64,000 bases of DNA from Clostridiales bacterium (GTDB lineage Bacteria; Bacillota; Clostridia; Lachnospirales; Lachnospiraceae), in NCBI GenBank assembly GCA_021203365.1, contig JAJQBI010000035.1, positions 1 to 64,000 of the forward strand. Direction: 5' to 3'. Of this stretch, positions 1 through 7,993 are shown piece after piece (the stretch's first letter is position 1; each line of letters opens with the position of its first letter). The position numbers and the translations under genes are program-made. The notes under the pieces are model-generated. The model was not told the origin of the DNA. It worked only from the letters and a program-made list of their open reading frames with translations, and made no database searches.

Positions 1-2
1 TG

Positions 3-935
3 GGATGGTATACAGACAGTTCTTTTGTTCTGATCAGTGATGCATATCATGGATTTGGAAACCAGAATGACCGTCCGGCGAATATCTGCATTGAAAGTGT
101 GATTGATTATATTGACCGGCTGATAAATCGCAGCGGAGAATTGGAAAACATTTCCGCTTCCACCTCAGATGACCGTCTTGTATCAGACGAAGGTTACACC
201 ATTACCGGTGATGGATATTATTGCACAATTACCTGGTGTGAAAATGACGGACAGCAGATCTTTGGCAGAATGTACTATCCAGAAGATTTTGATGAAAACG
301 AAGAATATACAGCCGTTATACTTGTCCACGGAAACAGCGGAACCGCAGACAGCAGCGATAAGTTTTTTGGTCCGGGTCTTGCCCAAAATGGATATATTGC
401 ATATGCGATTGATTGCAGAAGTTCCACTGAGGCCGGCCGCGGTTCCTACAGTGATCCCACCGAAGATGGTGTCGCAACTGTAGAAACCTACGCTTCCGAT
501 GTCGGTGCAGCTTTGGATTTCCTTCAGTCCCGGGATTTTGTGAATGCGGATCATATATATCTGGCAGGAACCAGTATGGGAGGGCTGGCTGTTCAGCTTA
601 CCGCATCCCAGCGTTCGAATGAAGTTGCCGGAATGATAATTTATTCAGGAGCGCTCAGTGAAGGCAATGCTTCATTGACGGAATCTTACGATGAAATTGC
701 AGGGAACCCCTATGATGGAGGAGAAGTTCTGTTTGTTCAGGGGCTTGATGATGATACATGTCTCTGGGAACGATCCGTTTCTAATATGGAATGGTATGAA
801 CATTCTACAGCAGCGATCATAAGCAGCACGGGACATGGCTATGGATATGAAAACAATCGCTCTTCTCAGATTGCCCTTGATAACACACTGGAATTTCTGT
901 ACCGAACCAGCAATAATATTGGTGAAGAAGAATAA
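3..935 (+). CDS. alpha/beta hydrolase, 5'-truncated by the window; apparent tandem-domain protein
   Basis: The reading frame is open from the first bases, so the start lies outside the window. About 310 residues are visible. A complete alpha/beta-hydrolase domain carries the nucleophile elbow GTSMGG (Ser codon near 573), an Asp candidate in QGLDDD, and a catalytic His in STGHGYG (codon near 834). The first 30 visible residues (ISDAYHGFG.NQNDRPAN) look like the C-terminal end of the same fold: the spacing around AYHGFG matches that around TGHGYG. This implies an upstream second hydrolase domain in the same polypeptide. The esterase/lipase/peptidase substrate cannot be told from sequence. No signal peptide can be judged. 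The fold is seen in the sequence; the duplication is inferred. Confidence 0.75.
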   Translation, partial: GWYTDSSFVLISDAYHGFGNQNDRPANICIESVIDYIDRLINRSGELENISASTSDDRLVSDEGYTITGDGYYCTITWCENDGQQIFGRMYYPEDFDENEEYTAVILVHGNSGTADSSDKFFGPGLAQNGYIAYAIDCRSSTEAGRGSYSDPTEDGVATVETYASDVGAALDFLQSRDFVNADHIYLAGTSMGGLAVQLTASQRSNEVAGMIIYSGALSEGNASLTESYDEIAGNPYDGGEVLFVQGLDDDTCLWERSVSNMEWYEHSTAAIISSTGHGYGYENNRSSQIALDNTLEFLYRTSNNIGEEE

Positions 936-1167
936 AAAGTGCTGGCGAAACGCATGAAACTGCCAAAGCTTTATATCCAACTATACATTTTCAGATAAAT
1001 CCACTCATTAACCAAGTTCCTCTTAAATCGGCATTCGACTGCAATATTATGCTTCCTTTAGCTGTTTGGAATATTTTTCGTTTTTAAATTTGGAAATAAT
1101 TGAGGCAATATTGGAGTAACGCACAACTTCCAGTTTGTCGATTTGCAGAGACCCCAGCAAAATTTTC

Positions 1168-1196
1168 TTGAACTGGCTTGGGATTTATGGTATAGT
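1168..1196 (+). promoter_or_regulatory. sigma-A promoter for the type I antitoxin RNA
   Basis: TTGAAC, 17-bp spacer, TATAGT. Transcription from about 1203 would run toward the toxin gene on the opposite strand and end at the shared hairpin near 1320. Confidence 0.55.
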
Positions 1197-1202
1197 AAGG
1201 CT

Positions 1203-1330
1203 AAAGAAAGACACCTGCGCTAACAGGTGCCTTCCGGGAGCTACCGATAGACGGTTAGCCACAAATCAATAACGATATTAGAAATGATCGCTTAGTTTGC
1301 AGACTCGGGCGGTCATTTCTGTGTCTTGTT
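1203..1330 (+). ncRNA. putative antitoxin RNA of a type I toxin-antitoxin locus
   Basis: The predicted transcript starts after a good sigma-A promoter. It contains a CACCTG/CAGGTG hairpin (about 1212-1229), a hairpin built on GCTACCG/CGGTTAGC (1238-1260), and a long stem GAAATGATCG/CGGTCATTTC (1281-1319) followed by a T-rich tract. It overlaps the last codons and the terminator of the convergent toxin mRNA. This is the layout of convergent type I modules such as Fst/par. The function is inferred from that layout, not from a known sequence family. Confidence 0.5.
1281..1320. terminator. bidirectional terminator shared by toxin and antitoxin RNAs
   Basis: AGAAATGATCG pairs with CGGTCATTTCT around a 19-base loop. 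The toxin stop codon is inside the stem. T-rich sequence follows on both strands. Confidence 0.55.
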
Positions 1331-1414
1331 TCTATCTTTGCCTAAAGAGTATCCTATTTCAAAACAGGTCAGGCCGAAACCCAACACTGAGATGATTCCT
1401 AATAAAATATCCAT
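1313..1414 (-). CDS. small hydrophobic type I toxin (33 aa)
   Basis: The peptide begins MDILLGIISVLGFG and ends KDRNKTQK: one membrane-spanning helix with a charged tail, as in Fst/TxpA-like holin-type toxins. The start is fixed by AGGAGGG about nine bases upstream. The stop codon lies inside the stem of the shared bidirectional terminator, a common arrangement for such toxins. The leader holds further hairpins (CAGAGGG/CCCTCTG and CCCGCAAGGG). A convergent antisense transcript is predicted from 1203. It is too short for ordinary gene calling. The assignment rests on size, hydrophobicity, the ribosome site and the locus layout; no family match could be run. Confidence 0.65.
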   Translation of the reverse strand: MDILLGIISVLGFGLTCFEIGYSLGKDRNKTQK

Positions 1415-1596
1415 CGGCTCAGCCCTCCTTTCTTCAGATTCCCTTGCGGGTTTCTATGTAATCAGAGGGTCACAGTCCCTCTGTTGAGGGCTAACCGCCT
1501 ACCGACCTGGTAGCTCTTGCAAATTATCCTATCATAGTTCGACAGAAATTTCCACAATTAAATATATTTTTATGAAGGCCGAAGCTTCCGTATTCA

Positions 1597-1627
1597 GACC
1601 GAATGCAAATTGTACTCGGTCTTTTTG
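1597..1627 (+). terminator. intrinsic terminator
   Basis: GACCGA/TCGGTC stem followed by TTTTT. It lies 30 bp upstream of the small ORF at 1660 and could be an attenuator or the end of an unseen short transcript. Confidence 0.5.
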
Positions 1628-1659
1628 GGCCCATTTTTCAAATCAAAGAGGAGGAGATC

Positions 1660-1737
1660 ATGCTTATGGGACGCAAAAAAACACCAGAGACCAGAGAAGA
1701 AATGCAGGAAGCAAAGTGCGGCTTGCACTTCCCCTAA
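1660..1737 (+). CDS. possible 25-residue peptide or truncated gene start
   Basis: A very good ribosome site (GAGGAGGAG) precedes an ATG whose frame, MLMGRKKTPETREEMQ.., closes after 25 codons. The next membrane-protein frame starts only 35 bases later and lacks a ribosome site. The simplest reading is that this is the original start of that gene, now out of frame, but a real small peptide cannot be excluded. Confidence 0.3.
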   Translation: MLMGRKKTPETREEMQEAKCGLHFP

Positions 1738-1771
1738 AAAATCGGAATGCCATCTATCCAACAAAAGCTTG

Positions 1772-2179
1772 ATGATATATAATGGGCGTGTCGATCAGAC
1801 AAAGTTCATTTTGCAGAATGGTACATTATATTATGTGGATAAAGAAAAAATGCTGTTGGTTGCTGAGTATACTGACGAAGAGAAAACTGTTTTGTTAAGG
1901 AGATTTAGAATAATCAGCATCATCGGATTGTGTTCTATGATAGTGGGTTTTGTGATGATGTCTCTGGTTGGGTACAATGTATTACCAGTGACAGACTATG
2001 TTATGGGTGTGGCTTTTGGCGCGGCTATGGGCGCATTGATCACGGCGGTTTTCTATTCGACGGGTGTTTTGGCTAATATCAGAAAAACGAATAATAAAAT
2101 ACCGGCAAAGATTATGGCAGCTGTTTGCGCGGCGATATGCATAGTGCTGTTTGTGATAGCTTTTGCCGAGTCATTTTAA
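1772..2179 (+). CDS. small membrane protein of unknown function (135 aa)
   Basis: Unrecognised. The N-terminal 45 residues are soluble and include LQNGTLYYVDKEKMLLVAEY. Three or four hydrophobic segments follow (roughly residues 47-66, 75-95 and 113-132). The ATG at 1772 has no clear ribosome site, whereas a strong one sits in front of the 25-codon frame at 1660. The gene may therefore be frameshifted near its start, or translated by coupling. It lies in the AT-richer accessory stretch beside the toxin locus. Confidence 0.5.
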   Translation: MIYNGRVDQTKFILQNGTLYYVDKEKMLLVAEYTDEEKTVLLRRFRIISIIGLCSMIVGFVMMSLVGYNVLPVTDYVMGVAFGAAMGALITAVFYSTGVLANIRKTNNKIPAKIMAAVCAAICIVLFVIAFAESF

Positions 2180-2240
2180 AGTAAGCAGGTAATCATCCGT
2201 ATCCCCCCAAAAATAAACAGAGCCATGCCCTAACAAAATT

Positions 2241-2267
2241 ACAGGCTCCTGTCGGATGGGAGCCTGT
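2241..2267. terminator. hairpin, probable terminator between convergent genes
   Basis: ACAGGCTCC/GGAGCCTGT perfect 9-bp stem. The tract TAATTTTG follows on the minus strand. It separates the plus-strand membrane protein from the minus-strand DUF6429 gene. The rest of 2270-2503 shows no gene; a second stem, CGCACC/GGTGCG, lies near 2456-2480. Confidence 0.4.
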
Positions 2268-2503
2268 CTGCAAATTAATTTCAATCCTGGAATCTGGTGT
2301 TTTCTTCCAACGGGTTTTCATATTTCGTTTTATGAAGCTGATACCCTCATTCAACAGGATTATCAAACTACCTGAATACTCTGCGGCATGAACTGTTTTG
2401 CGTCCTGATTCATAACATCATAATCTTCATAATAGAGCATACATATTCACTATAGCGCACCCAGGCAGAACTGGTGCGTCCCAATGAATTCTTTGCCATA
2501 AGG

Positions 2504-2776
2504 TCAGCCCCAATCTTCAATCCCGTATTTTTTCATCAGTTTTTTTGCATAGTCTATGCCAGTGTCAGTAATGTAGACAGATTTCGTGCGGGAGGGATGG
2601 CTGCCCTGCCGGATATAATCCTCTTCGCCCAATCCGTTGATTACATCAAAATCATAGCCTTTCCATGCATAGAAATCTCTCCCATCAGAAAATCTGTCTC
2701 TTTCAGAAAAGCGGGACAGATACATCAGCAGCATGGTCAATTCTTTCATCGCTTCTTCGGCGTTTGTCTTATCCAT
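2504..2776 (-). CDS. DUF6429-like protein (90 aa)
   Basis: The chosen start, MDKTNAEEAMKELT, has AAGGAG nine bases upstream; a longer frame upstream lacks a ribosome site. The body contains LTMLLMYLSRF, AWKGYDFDVINGL and KSVYITDTGIDYAKKLM. I recall this pattern from the DUF6429 family, short proteins often found near mobile or plasmid genes. Its biochemical role is unknown. The family assignment is from memory, not a search. Confidence 0.65.
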   Translation of the reverse strand: MDKTNAEEAMKELTMLLMYLSRFSERDRFSDGRDFYAWKGYDFDVINGLGEEDYIRQGSHPSRTKSVYITDTGIDYAKKLMKKYGIEDWG

Positions 2777-2835
2777 TATATCGCGCTCCTTCTTATATTG
2801 TAATCGAAAGAAATTCAAAATGTATTACTATCGTA

Positions 2836-3092
2836 CTATTTCTTATTCCTTTTTTCAACAGTTTTCTCATAATCCGTTAAAAATTCTTTCTCCGATAAGG
2901 TTAACAGCTGCACATTGCCCGCTTTTACTTGGATCGCGGAAAATAATTTTTCCTTATTTTTTTGAACATCGTTGCCCGCGCCTTGCGGATATCACGGTCT
3001 GTCTGCTCGCGTATCGCTGCGATTTTTTTAGAGCTGTACTGCTCAAAAGTCTGTCCCGCGACAATGATCAAGGCTGGGGACAGCAATTCCAT
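2836..3092 (-). pseudogene. frameshifted remnant of an unidentified small gene
   Basis: From ATG at 3092 the minus strand encodes MELLSPALIIVAGQ.. ..TDRDIRKARATMFKK, coding-like for about 45 residues, then closes shortly after an A7 run. In another frame after that run, coding-like sequence resumes (NKEKLFSAIQVKAGNVQL..EKTVEKRNKK) and stops at 2836. The two halves join into a plausible charged, helical protein of about 85 residues if the A-run changed length. There is no ribosome site at the apparent start, so the 5' end may be missing as well. Family unknown. Confidence 0.35.
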
Positions 3093-3117
3093 TGTAAATC
3101 AAGAATGATTCAGTTTT

Positions 3118-4569
3118 TTATTCTCTGATCCTGTATGAAAGCTGTATATGCAGACGTACCTCCGCGTCGTCCAGATCTGCCTTTGTCAGATCCTCAATTC
3201 TTTTTAATCGGTACAGCAGTGTATTGCGGTGGATAAAAAGCTTTCCTGCTGTCCGGACATAATTTCGCTCGCAGTCAAGATATTCTTTCAGAGTTCTGTA
3301 TAAGTCTGTATGGTTCTCTGCGTCATATTTTTCGAGAATGTGTAAAGCCGGATGAATCAACGCATTTGAAAAATGACTGCGGAGGAAATCCACAGCGCAG
3401 GCTAAGGCGCACTCATCAAAGGAGACGGCGGAAGCAGGCGTGCGCGGGCCAAACCGGGCGGCTGACAGCGCCAGAGAAACGGGCTCCTCCATATCAAAAA
3501 CATCGGTAAACTCCGGACTGATGCCGCAGTATGTATTTGTCTGGGCCATAAAGTCCTTCAGCTTTTCCATGAAATGCTCATAGAGGATAAGCCTGCGGTT
3601 TATGATCAGGGCCGTTCGATCCCGGGTAGCGATTGTAAAGCAGCCATTTCCCAGACGCTCCAGCTTTCTGCGGAAATGCTCCAGGGCCGTTGTATGGATG
3701 CCTTTTCCATCCAGTACAAGAATCTGTTTGGGATCTTCGGGAAACCAGCCGATGGAGCGCATCATGGCAAGCTGCTTCGGCTGATCCGATTTTTCTCCGG
3801 AGAGGATCTGCTGAAATATATCATTGTAAGAAAGAAGCTGCTGCTGTTCATCGTTGACATCAGACCAGTATTCTATAATGTCGCCGAGTTCATCCAGGAG
3901 CTGCATCTGCCCCTGTGAAATCTCTCCGCCGGAAATATAAATCGCCCATCCAATATGACGGTTCCGGCTGTAAAGGTTGCGGCATACGCAGGGGGATCCC
4001 AGTGATTCGTAATCCATGCGGTAGGCATTCCGGCTGTTGACCCGGATCCGGGGATCGTCGTTGATGGAAAGAATCGTGTCCAGCAGCATGATTCCGTTTT
4101 TCTGCATTTCCGTCAGATTCGCTTCCGCCCGGCGGCTTTCATAGTTAAAATCTTCCATTCCGGCCTGTGCGATCACGAGATAGCCCGGATCACAGAGAAT
4201 CAGAGGATTCTGAAATACAGCCAGACTGTCTTCCAGAAGCTCCTGAAGAGGGGCTCCCTGTCTTACCTTTCCGTGAAGTCCGTCTGACCAGCTGTTGTAG
4301 CAGTCGAACGCATCCAGCGCTTCATTAAAGGTCTCATTCATGTCATCTGTTTCGAGGAAAAACATATCATGGCCCTGCGCGCAGATGATCTGATCGCTGT
4401 CCTCATCTACAAATTCCCTCACAGGTCCCATATAAGCGTCCATGGCTTCGATCCTGACACCATCAGAAAAGAGACGCACATTTCGAAGTGTCCTTCGGCC
4501 CTCCTGGATTTTTATCTGCGGATTATATTTTTTCAGCCAGTCCGCAAGCATCCACATGGATAATTTCAT
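3118..4569 (-). CDS. PucR/CdaR-type transcriptional regulator (483 aa)
   Basis: The C-terminal 60 residues (RNYVRTAGKLFIHRNTLLYR.. ..IEDLTKADL) are the typical PucR C-terminal helix-turn-helix. A GGDEF-like middle region (about 240-400) and an N-terminal sensory region precede it. This family usually activates nearby catabolic genes in response to a small-molecule substrate. The gene is divergent from the URO-D family gene at 4709 with a 139-bp gap, so that gene is the obvious target. Start: GGGAGG seven to eight bases upstream. The ligand is unknown. Confidence 0.85.
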   Translation of the reverse strand: MKLSMWMLADWLKKYNPQIKIQEGRRTLRNVRLFSDGVRIEAMDAYMGPVREFVDEDSDQIICAQGHDMFFLETDDMNETFNEALDAFDCYNSWSDGLHGKVRQGAPLQELLEDSLAVFQNPLILCDPGYLVIAQAGMEDFNYESRRAEANLTEMQKNGIMLLDTILSINDDPRIRVNSRNAYRMDYESLGSPCVCRNLYSRNRHIGWAIYISGGEISQGQMQLLDELGDIIEYWSDVNDEQQQLLSYNDIFQQILSGEKSDQPKQLAMMRSIGWFPEDPKQILVLDGKGIHTTALEHFRRKLERLGNGCFTIATRDRTALIINRRLILYEHFMEKLKDFMAQTNTYCGISPEFTDVFDMEEPVSLALSAARFGPRTPASAVSFDECALACAVDFLRSHFSNALIHPALHILEKYDAENHTDLYRTLKEYLDCERNYVRTAGKLFIHRNTLLYRLKRIEDLTKADLDDAEVRLHIQLSYRIRE

Positions 4570-4708
4570 AGCCTGCCTCCCTGTTTATACGATTCGTACA
4601 AAATAAATAGATCGGATTTATTCTTGATTTTAACACATCATACCTAGTCTCCGAAAGTGTTTTCCTGTACAATTACAGAAAATAAAGATGTTTTGGGAGG
4701 TTGAAACA

Positions 4709-5734
4709 ATGACAAACAGAGAGAACTGCCTTTTGGCTTATCAGCACAAACAGCCTGCATATATTCCATGCTTCTATACGGATATGTCTCTGATCCAGGC
4801 ACGTCCGCAGATGGAGAGATATACCGGGCTGACCGTTGGAAAAGATGAATGGGGAGTTGAATGGACTTACGAGAATAACATTCACGCCTGTATTCCCACC
4901 CCAAATAAGTATCTTTTCACTGAAATTAAAGACTGGAAGGAGAACCTGCATTTCCCGGATCTGGATGCGATTGACTGGGAAAAACAGGCGGACATTGACG
5001 TACATTCCGATTTTATGGGATTTGTCATGGGATACGGATTAAACCTAAGAAAGGATGGGAAATCCGTTTATGAGGAAGATAAGGCACGGATATGCATGGT
5101 GCTTAACGGAATGTTTGAGAGAATGCATGCCTGTATGGGGGTTGAGAATGCGCTGATAGCGCTTCTGGAAGATCCGGATTCCTGTAAGGAATATTTCCAC
5201 GCCATGGCAGACTGGAAATGTGCATATTTTAAGAAAATCGGACAGTACTATGATATGGATATTCTCAATGCCCATGACGACTATGGCAGCAATGACCGGA
5301 TGTTTATGGATCCGGATCTCTGGAGAGAACTGATCAAGCCGGAGCTGGCCCGCATGGTTCAGGCCTGTCATGAGGCCGGTATGCTCTATCAGCATCACAG
5401 CTGTGGGTACATTGAGCCGATTCTTCCGGATCTTATTGATATTGGAGTTGACGCCATTGATACACTTCAGGCATGTAATAAAAACCTGCCTGAGCTGAAG
5501 AAGAAATATGGCGATAAGATTACATTCTGCGGCGGGTTTGACAACATGCATGTGCTGGATGTCCCCGGGGTTTCCGCGGAAGCGGTGAAAAAGGAATACC
5601 GAAGAGTTATTGATTCCCTGGCGCCCGGCGGAAGCTATGTAATCTATCCCATCGGCGGCTGTTTTGAGTTTGTGGGGCCATTCCTGGAAGAGCATTTTTC
5701 TTATGGAATGCATTTTTACGAAAATCAGAAGTAA
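4709..5734 (+). CDS. uroporphyrinogen decarboxylase (URO-D) family protein, probable corrinoid/methyl-transfer type
   Basis: 341 residues, MTNRENCLLAYQHK.. Conserved features include HHSCGYIEPILPDLIDIGVD and the late FCGGFD..HVL block seen in the MtbA/MtaA-like URO-D branch, where His and Cys bind zinc for methyl-group transfer to or from corrinoids. The arginine-rich N-terminus of true HemE is absent, so haem synthesis is unlikely. No corrinoid protein or other methyltransferase subunit is adjacent. GGGAGG precedes the chosen ATG, and the frame upstream lacks support. Likely controlled by the divergent PucR regulator. Substrate unknown. Confidence 0.75.
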   Translation: MTNRENCLLAYQHKQPAYIPCFYTDMSLIQARPQMERYTGLTVGKDEWGVEWTYENNIHACIPTPNKYLFTEIKDWKENLHFPDLDAIDWEKQADIDVHSDFMGFVMGYGLNLRKDGKSVYEEDKARICMVLNGMFERMHACMGVENALIALLEDPDSCKEYFHAMADWKCAYFKKIGQYYDMDILNAHDDYGSNDRMFMDPDLWRELIKPELARMVQACHEAGMLYQHHSCGYIEPILPDLIDIGVDAIDTLQACNKNLPELKKKYGDKITFCGGFDNMHVLDVPGVSAEAVKKEYRRVIDSLAPGGSYVIYPIGGCFEFVGPFLEEHFSYGMHFYENQK

Positions 5735-5742
5735 TATAGAGG

Positions 5743-5780
5743 GGGCCGCCGGCTAAGCCGGTGGCCCTGATTTTTTTCTT
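5743..5780 (+). terminator. strong intrinsic terminator
   Basis: GGGCC-G-CCGGCT / AGCCGG-T-GGCCC stem, then TGATTTTTTT. It ends the URO-D gene; the convergent aquaporin gene stops at 5782. Confidence 0.85.
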
Positions 5781-5781
5781 A

Positions 5782-6459
5782 TTATTTTGCACTGTCTGCA
5801 GGCTGTTCAAGATATGTGTACACAACTGCCGCAAGGGCTCCTCCGATCAGCGGACCCACAATGAAAATCCAGAGCTGTGCAAGAGCCGTTCCGCCGGCAA
5901 ATATGGCCGGCATAAGACTTCTGGCCGGATTCACGGAGGTTCCGGTAAGGGCAATGCCAAGAATATGTACAAGCGTCAGTGTCAGGCCGATGACGATCCC
6001 GGAAATGGCACTGTTCTCTGTTTTGCTTGTAACCCCGATAATTGCGAGAACAAAGACAAAGGTCAGAATGATCTCTGCCAGCAGAGCGCCCGGCACAGAG
6101 CCATTGGTCCATCCGGACTGAATCTGGTTTGCTCCGAAGCCACAGTCAAAACCAAAGACAATCCCAAGGACTACACATCCAAGAGCCGAACCGAGGATCT
6201 GGGAAATCACATAGCCGACAAAGTCTTTCACACTTAACTGTTTACGGATGAGCATGGCCAGTGATACGGCCGGATTAATATGACATCCGGAAATATTCCC
6301 GATACTGTATGCCATGGCTACAATCACCAGACCAAAGGCAAGAGCAGTCAGCAGATAACCGCTTCCCATCTCACTGGAACAGCCAACCGCAACCGCCGTG
6401 CCACAGCCAAAAGTGACGAGAACAAAGGTACCGATAAGTTCTGCAAGGTATTTTTTCAT
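5782..6459 (-). CDS. aqpZ: aquaporin Z-type water channel
   Basis: 225 residues, MIP family, six membrane helices. Both NPA motifs are present: CHINPAVS and TSVNPARS. The selectivity-filter positions of water-specific AqpZ can be read directly: Phe in ALAFGLVIVA, His in LTLVHILG, and Thr and Arg in GTSVNPARS. This argues for a water channel rather than GlpF-type glycerol transport. Start: GGAGGTG eight bases upstream of MKKYLAEL. A sigma-A promoter lies at 6529-6557 and a short AGCCATATATGGCT palindrome in the leader. Confidence 0.9.
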   Translation of the reverse strand: MKKYLAELIGTFVLVTFGCGTAVAVGCSSEMGSGYLLTALAFGLVIVAMAYSIGNISGCHINPAVSLAMLIRKQLSVKDFVGYVISQILGSALGCVVLGIVFGFDCGFGANQIQSGWTNGSVPGALLAEIILTFVFVLAIIGVTSKTENSAISGIVIGLTLTLVHILGIALTGTSVNPARSLMPAIFAGGTALAQLWIFIVGPLIGGALAAVVYTYLEQPADSAK

Positions 6460-6528
6460 TTGTCCACCTCCATAAGAAAAAACGCAGCAAGCCATATATG
6501 GCTGCCATTTATAAAAATCTTCTCTTAT

Positions 6529-6557
6529 ATTGTATCTTGGAATACAGATAAAAGCAA
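6529..6557 (-). promoter_or_regulatory. sigma-A promoter of the aquaporin gene
   Basis: On the minus strand: TTGCTT, 17-bp spacer, TACAAT, about 70 bp upstream of the aquaporin start. Confidence 0.6.
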
Positions 6558-6650
6558 GCTTTCAGCAAATATTTTCAGATATCTAAATAATAAAATCAGA
6601 CGGGCAGCTTATCTTTAACATACATATTGCATATCCGCTGCTGGCAGGCA

Positions 6651-7532
6651 TTACGGCTTTTGTCTCCAGAGCAGCAGATTATTTTCAAAGCTTACATCCA
6701 GCTTTCCCGTGTCTTTCAGCCAGGCAAGGTAGGAACGGACGGTGCTTCCCACAAGGGCATATTGCTCAAAGTTCATTGTCAGGCCATATTCGGTAAACAG
6801 TCTCTGTAAAATGCTCTCAAAGCCAATGGGGTTCCGGCAGATACTGAGAATTTTTTCTGAAATCTCCAGAACCTTGTCAATATTATACTGAGCCAGTTCT
6901 CTTATGTCGGCAGTCGCTTCGGCATGGGCCGGGACGAATATTTTTGCGGTTAATGTCTTCACCATTTCAAGTGTTTTCAGATAGGCGGCAACGTCATAAA
7001 GAAAGCCGATCTGATATTTGTCCAGCGTTTCTTTGGAGGATAAACAATCCGCAAGATATACCACATCGTCCGGGGTCCGGAAGCCCACCATATCGAGGAA
7101 ATGTCCAGGCAGACCAATCATCTCAAAGCCTTCCGGCAGAACCTTGTCACTTAATTCCTCAGCATTACTCTCCTGCGCCAGAAGAAATTTATGTCTCAGA
7201 TCTTTGCATGGATAGCCGCCGTATAAAAACGAGGGCTCCAGAAGGGGATGCCTGGTAAAATCGCATTCCATCCCCGGGGCAAAGATCCTGCATTTTGTCT
7301 GTCCCTGCAGGTATTTATTGCCTCCAATATGGTCGGCATTGGAGTGGGTATTATAAATCGCCCTTAATTTCCATTCATGAGCGTCCAGAATCTGGCGGAC
7401 TCTGCGTCCCGCGTCTTTGTCACTTCCGCTGTCAATCAGGCAGACCTCCGTGTCATTGAGCTTCACAAGCCCGATTTTTGCAGGGCTTTGAATATAATAG
7501 CTGCGGTCTCCAACCTGTATCAGTTCATACAT
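6651..7532 (-). CDS. MBL-fold metallo-hydrolase with a variant metal motif
   Basis: 293 residues. The signature metal loop reads NTHSNADHIGG (residues 61-71): the usual HxHxDH has Asn at the second His (His63, Asn65, Asp67, His68). Other MBL ligands appear as GLPGHF, YLADCLS and FVPAHAE. A C-terminal winged-helix-like tail follows from about residue 225. Such a swap may alter metal use, so the enzyme may be mononuclear or belong to an Asn-containing subfamily; the substrate is unknown. Start: GGGAGG upstream of MYELIQVG. A strong minus-strand terminator 190 bp upstream may attenuate it. Confidence 0.8.
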   Translation of the reverse strand: MYELIQVGDRSYYIQSPAKIGLVKLNDTEVCLIDSGSDKDAGRRVRQILDAHEWKLRAIYNTHSNADHIGGNKYLQGQTKCRIFAPGMECDFTRHPLLEPSFLYGGYPCKDLRHKFLLAQESNAEELSDKVLPEGFEMIGLPGHFLDMVGFRTPDDVVYLADCLSSKETLDKYQIGFLYDVAAYLKTLEMVKTLTAKIFVPAHAEATADIRELAQYNIDKVLEISEKILSICRNPIGFESILQRLFTEYGLTMNFEQYALVGSTVRSYLAWLKDTGKLDVSFENNLLLWRQKP

Positions 7533-7719
7533 AATGATCCTCCCTCAGAAGATTTCTCAGCGAATATATGGCCTGAACCTGTCCAATCCTCATTCCTTCA
7601 GGCCATAATGCACCGTTACATCTGTTTACCGGCACCCTCTGACAGATACCTATGGCAATCTTACCATTTTAAACCTGGAAGGTCAACTCATGGGGAAATT
7701 ATTCGTCCTTACATGCATA

Positions 7720-7778
7720 CAAAAAACCTCCCGTGCCGGAATTATGCCATAGTCACTGTAGTCAGTTGCACGGGAGGT
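7720..7778 (-). terminator. minus-strand terminator, possible leader attenuator of the MBL-fold gene
   Basis: ACCTCCCGTGC pairs perfectly with GCACGGGAGGT (arms 7726-7736 and 7768-7778). On the minus strand six T residues follow at once. No minus-strand gene lies upstream that it could end. Two overlapping TATACT boxes near 7803-7814 could start a short leader. The rest of 7533-7960 shows no gene. Confidence 0.6.
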
Positions 7779-7964
7779 ATGTTCAGGTGTGAACGGATAA
7801 AGTATAGTATACTGAATAAGAAAGTACATTCACATTTTATGCGGATTTTCAAAATCTTGTGCGAAGCCTCCGGTCCGGAAAATATGACATCTTGCAATTC
7901 CGGATTGTACATGATAAAATCAAAAAGATTTGTTCAGACAGTACAGATCCGATGAAATGGCACG

Positions 7965-7993
7965 TTGTTCTTTGACACGGAATATGATATGAT
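7965..7993 (+). promoter_or_regulatory. sigma-A promoter entering the structured element upstream of the DUF89 gene
   Basis: TTGTTC, 17-bp spacer, TATGAT. The -10 box is the left end of the repeat element (TATGATACC), so transcription would begin inside it. Confidence 0.5.

Larger units (their letters stand above)
1238..1516. repeat. inverted repeat flanking the small toxin gene
   Basis: The arms are 1238-1260 (plus: GAGCTACC..GGTTAGCC) and 1489-1516 (the same motif on the minus strand). The two converging RNAs therefore carry the same hairpin near their 5' ends. The motif brackets the toxin gene and its leader. Confidence 0.6.

Noticed and set aside
4709-5734. True haem-pathway HemE
   Set aside because: The catalytic N-terminal Arg motif of HemE is absent and the HHSCGY/FCGGFD blocks fit the methyltransferase-like URO-D branch.
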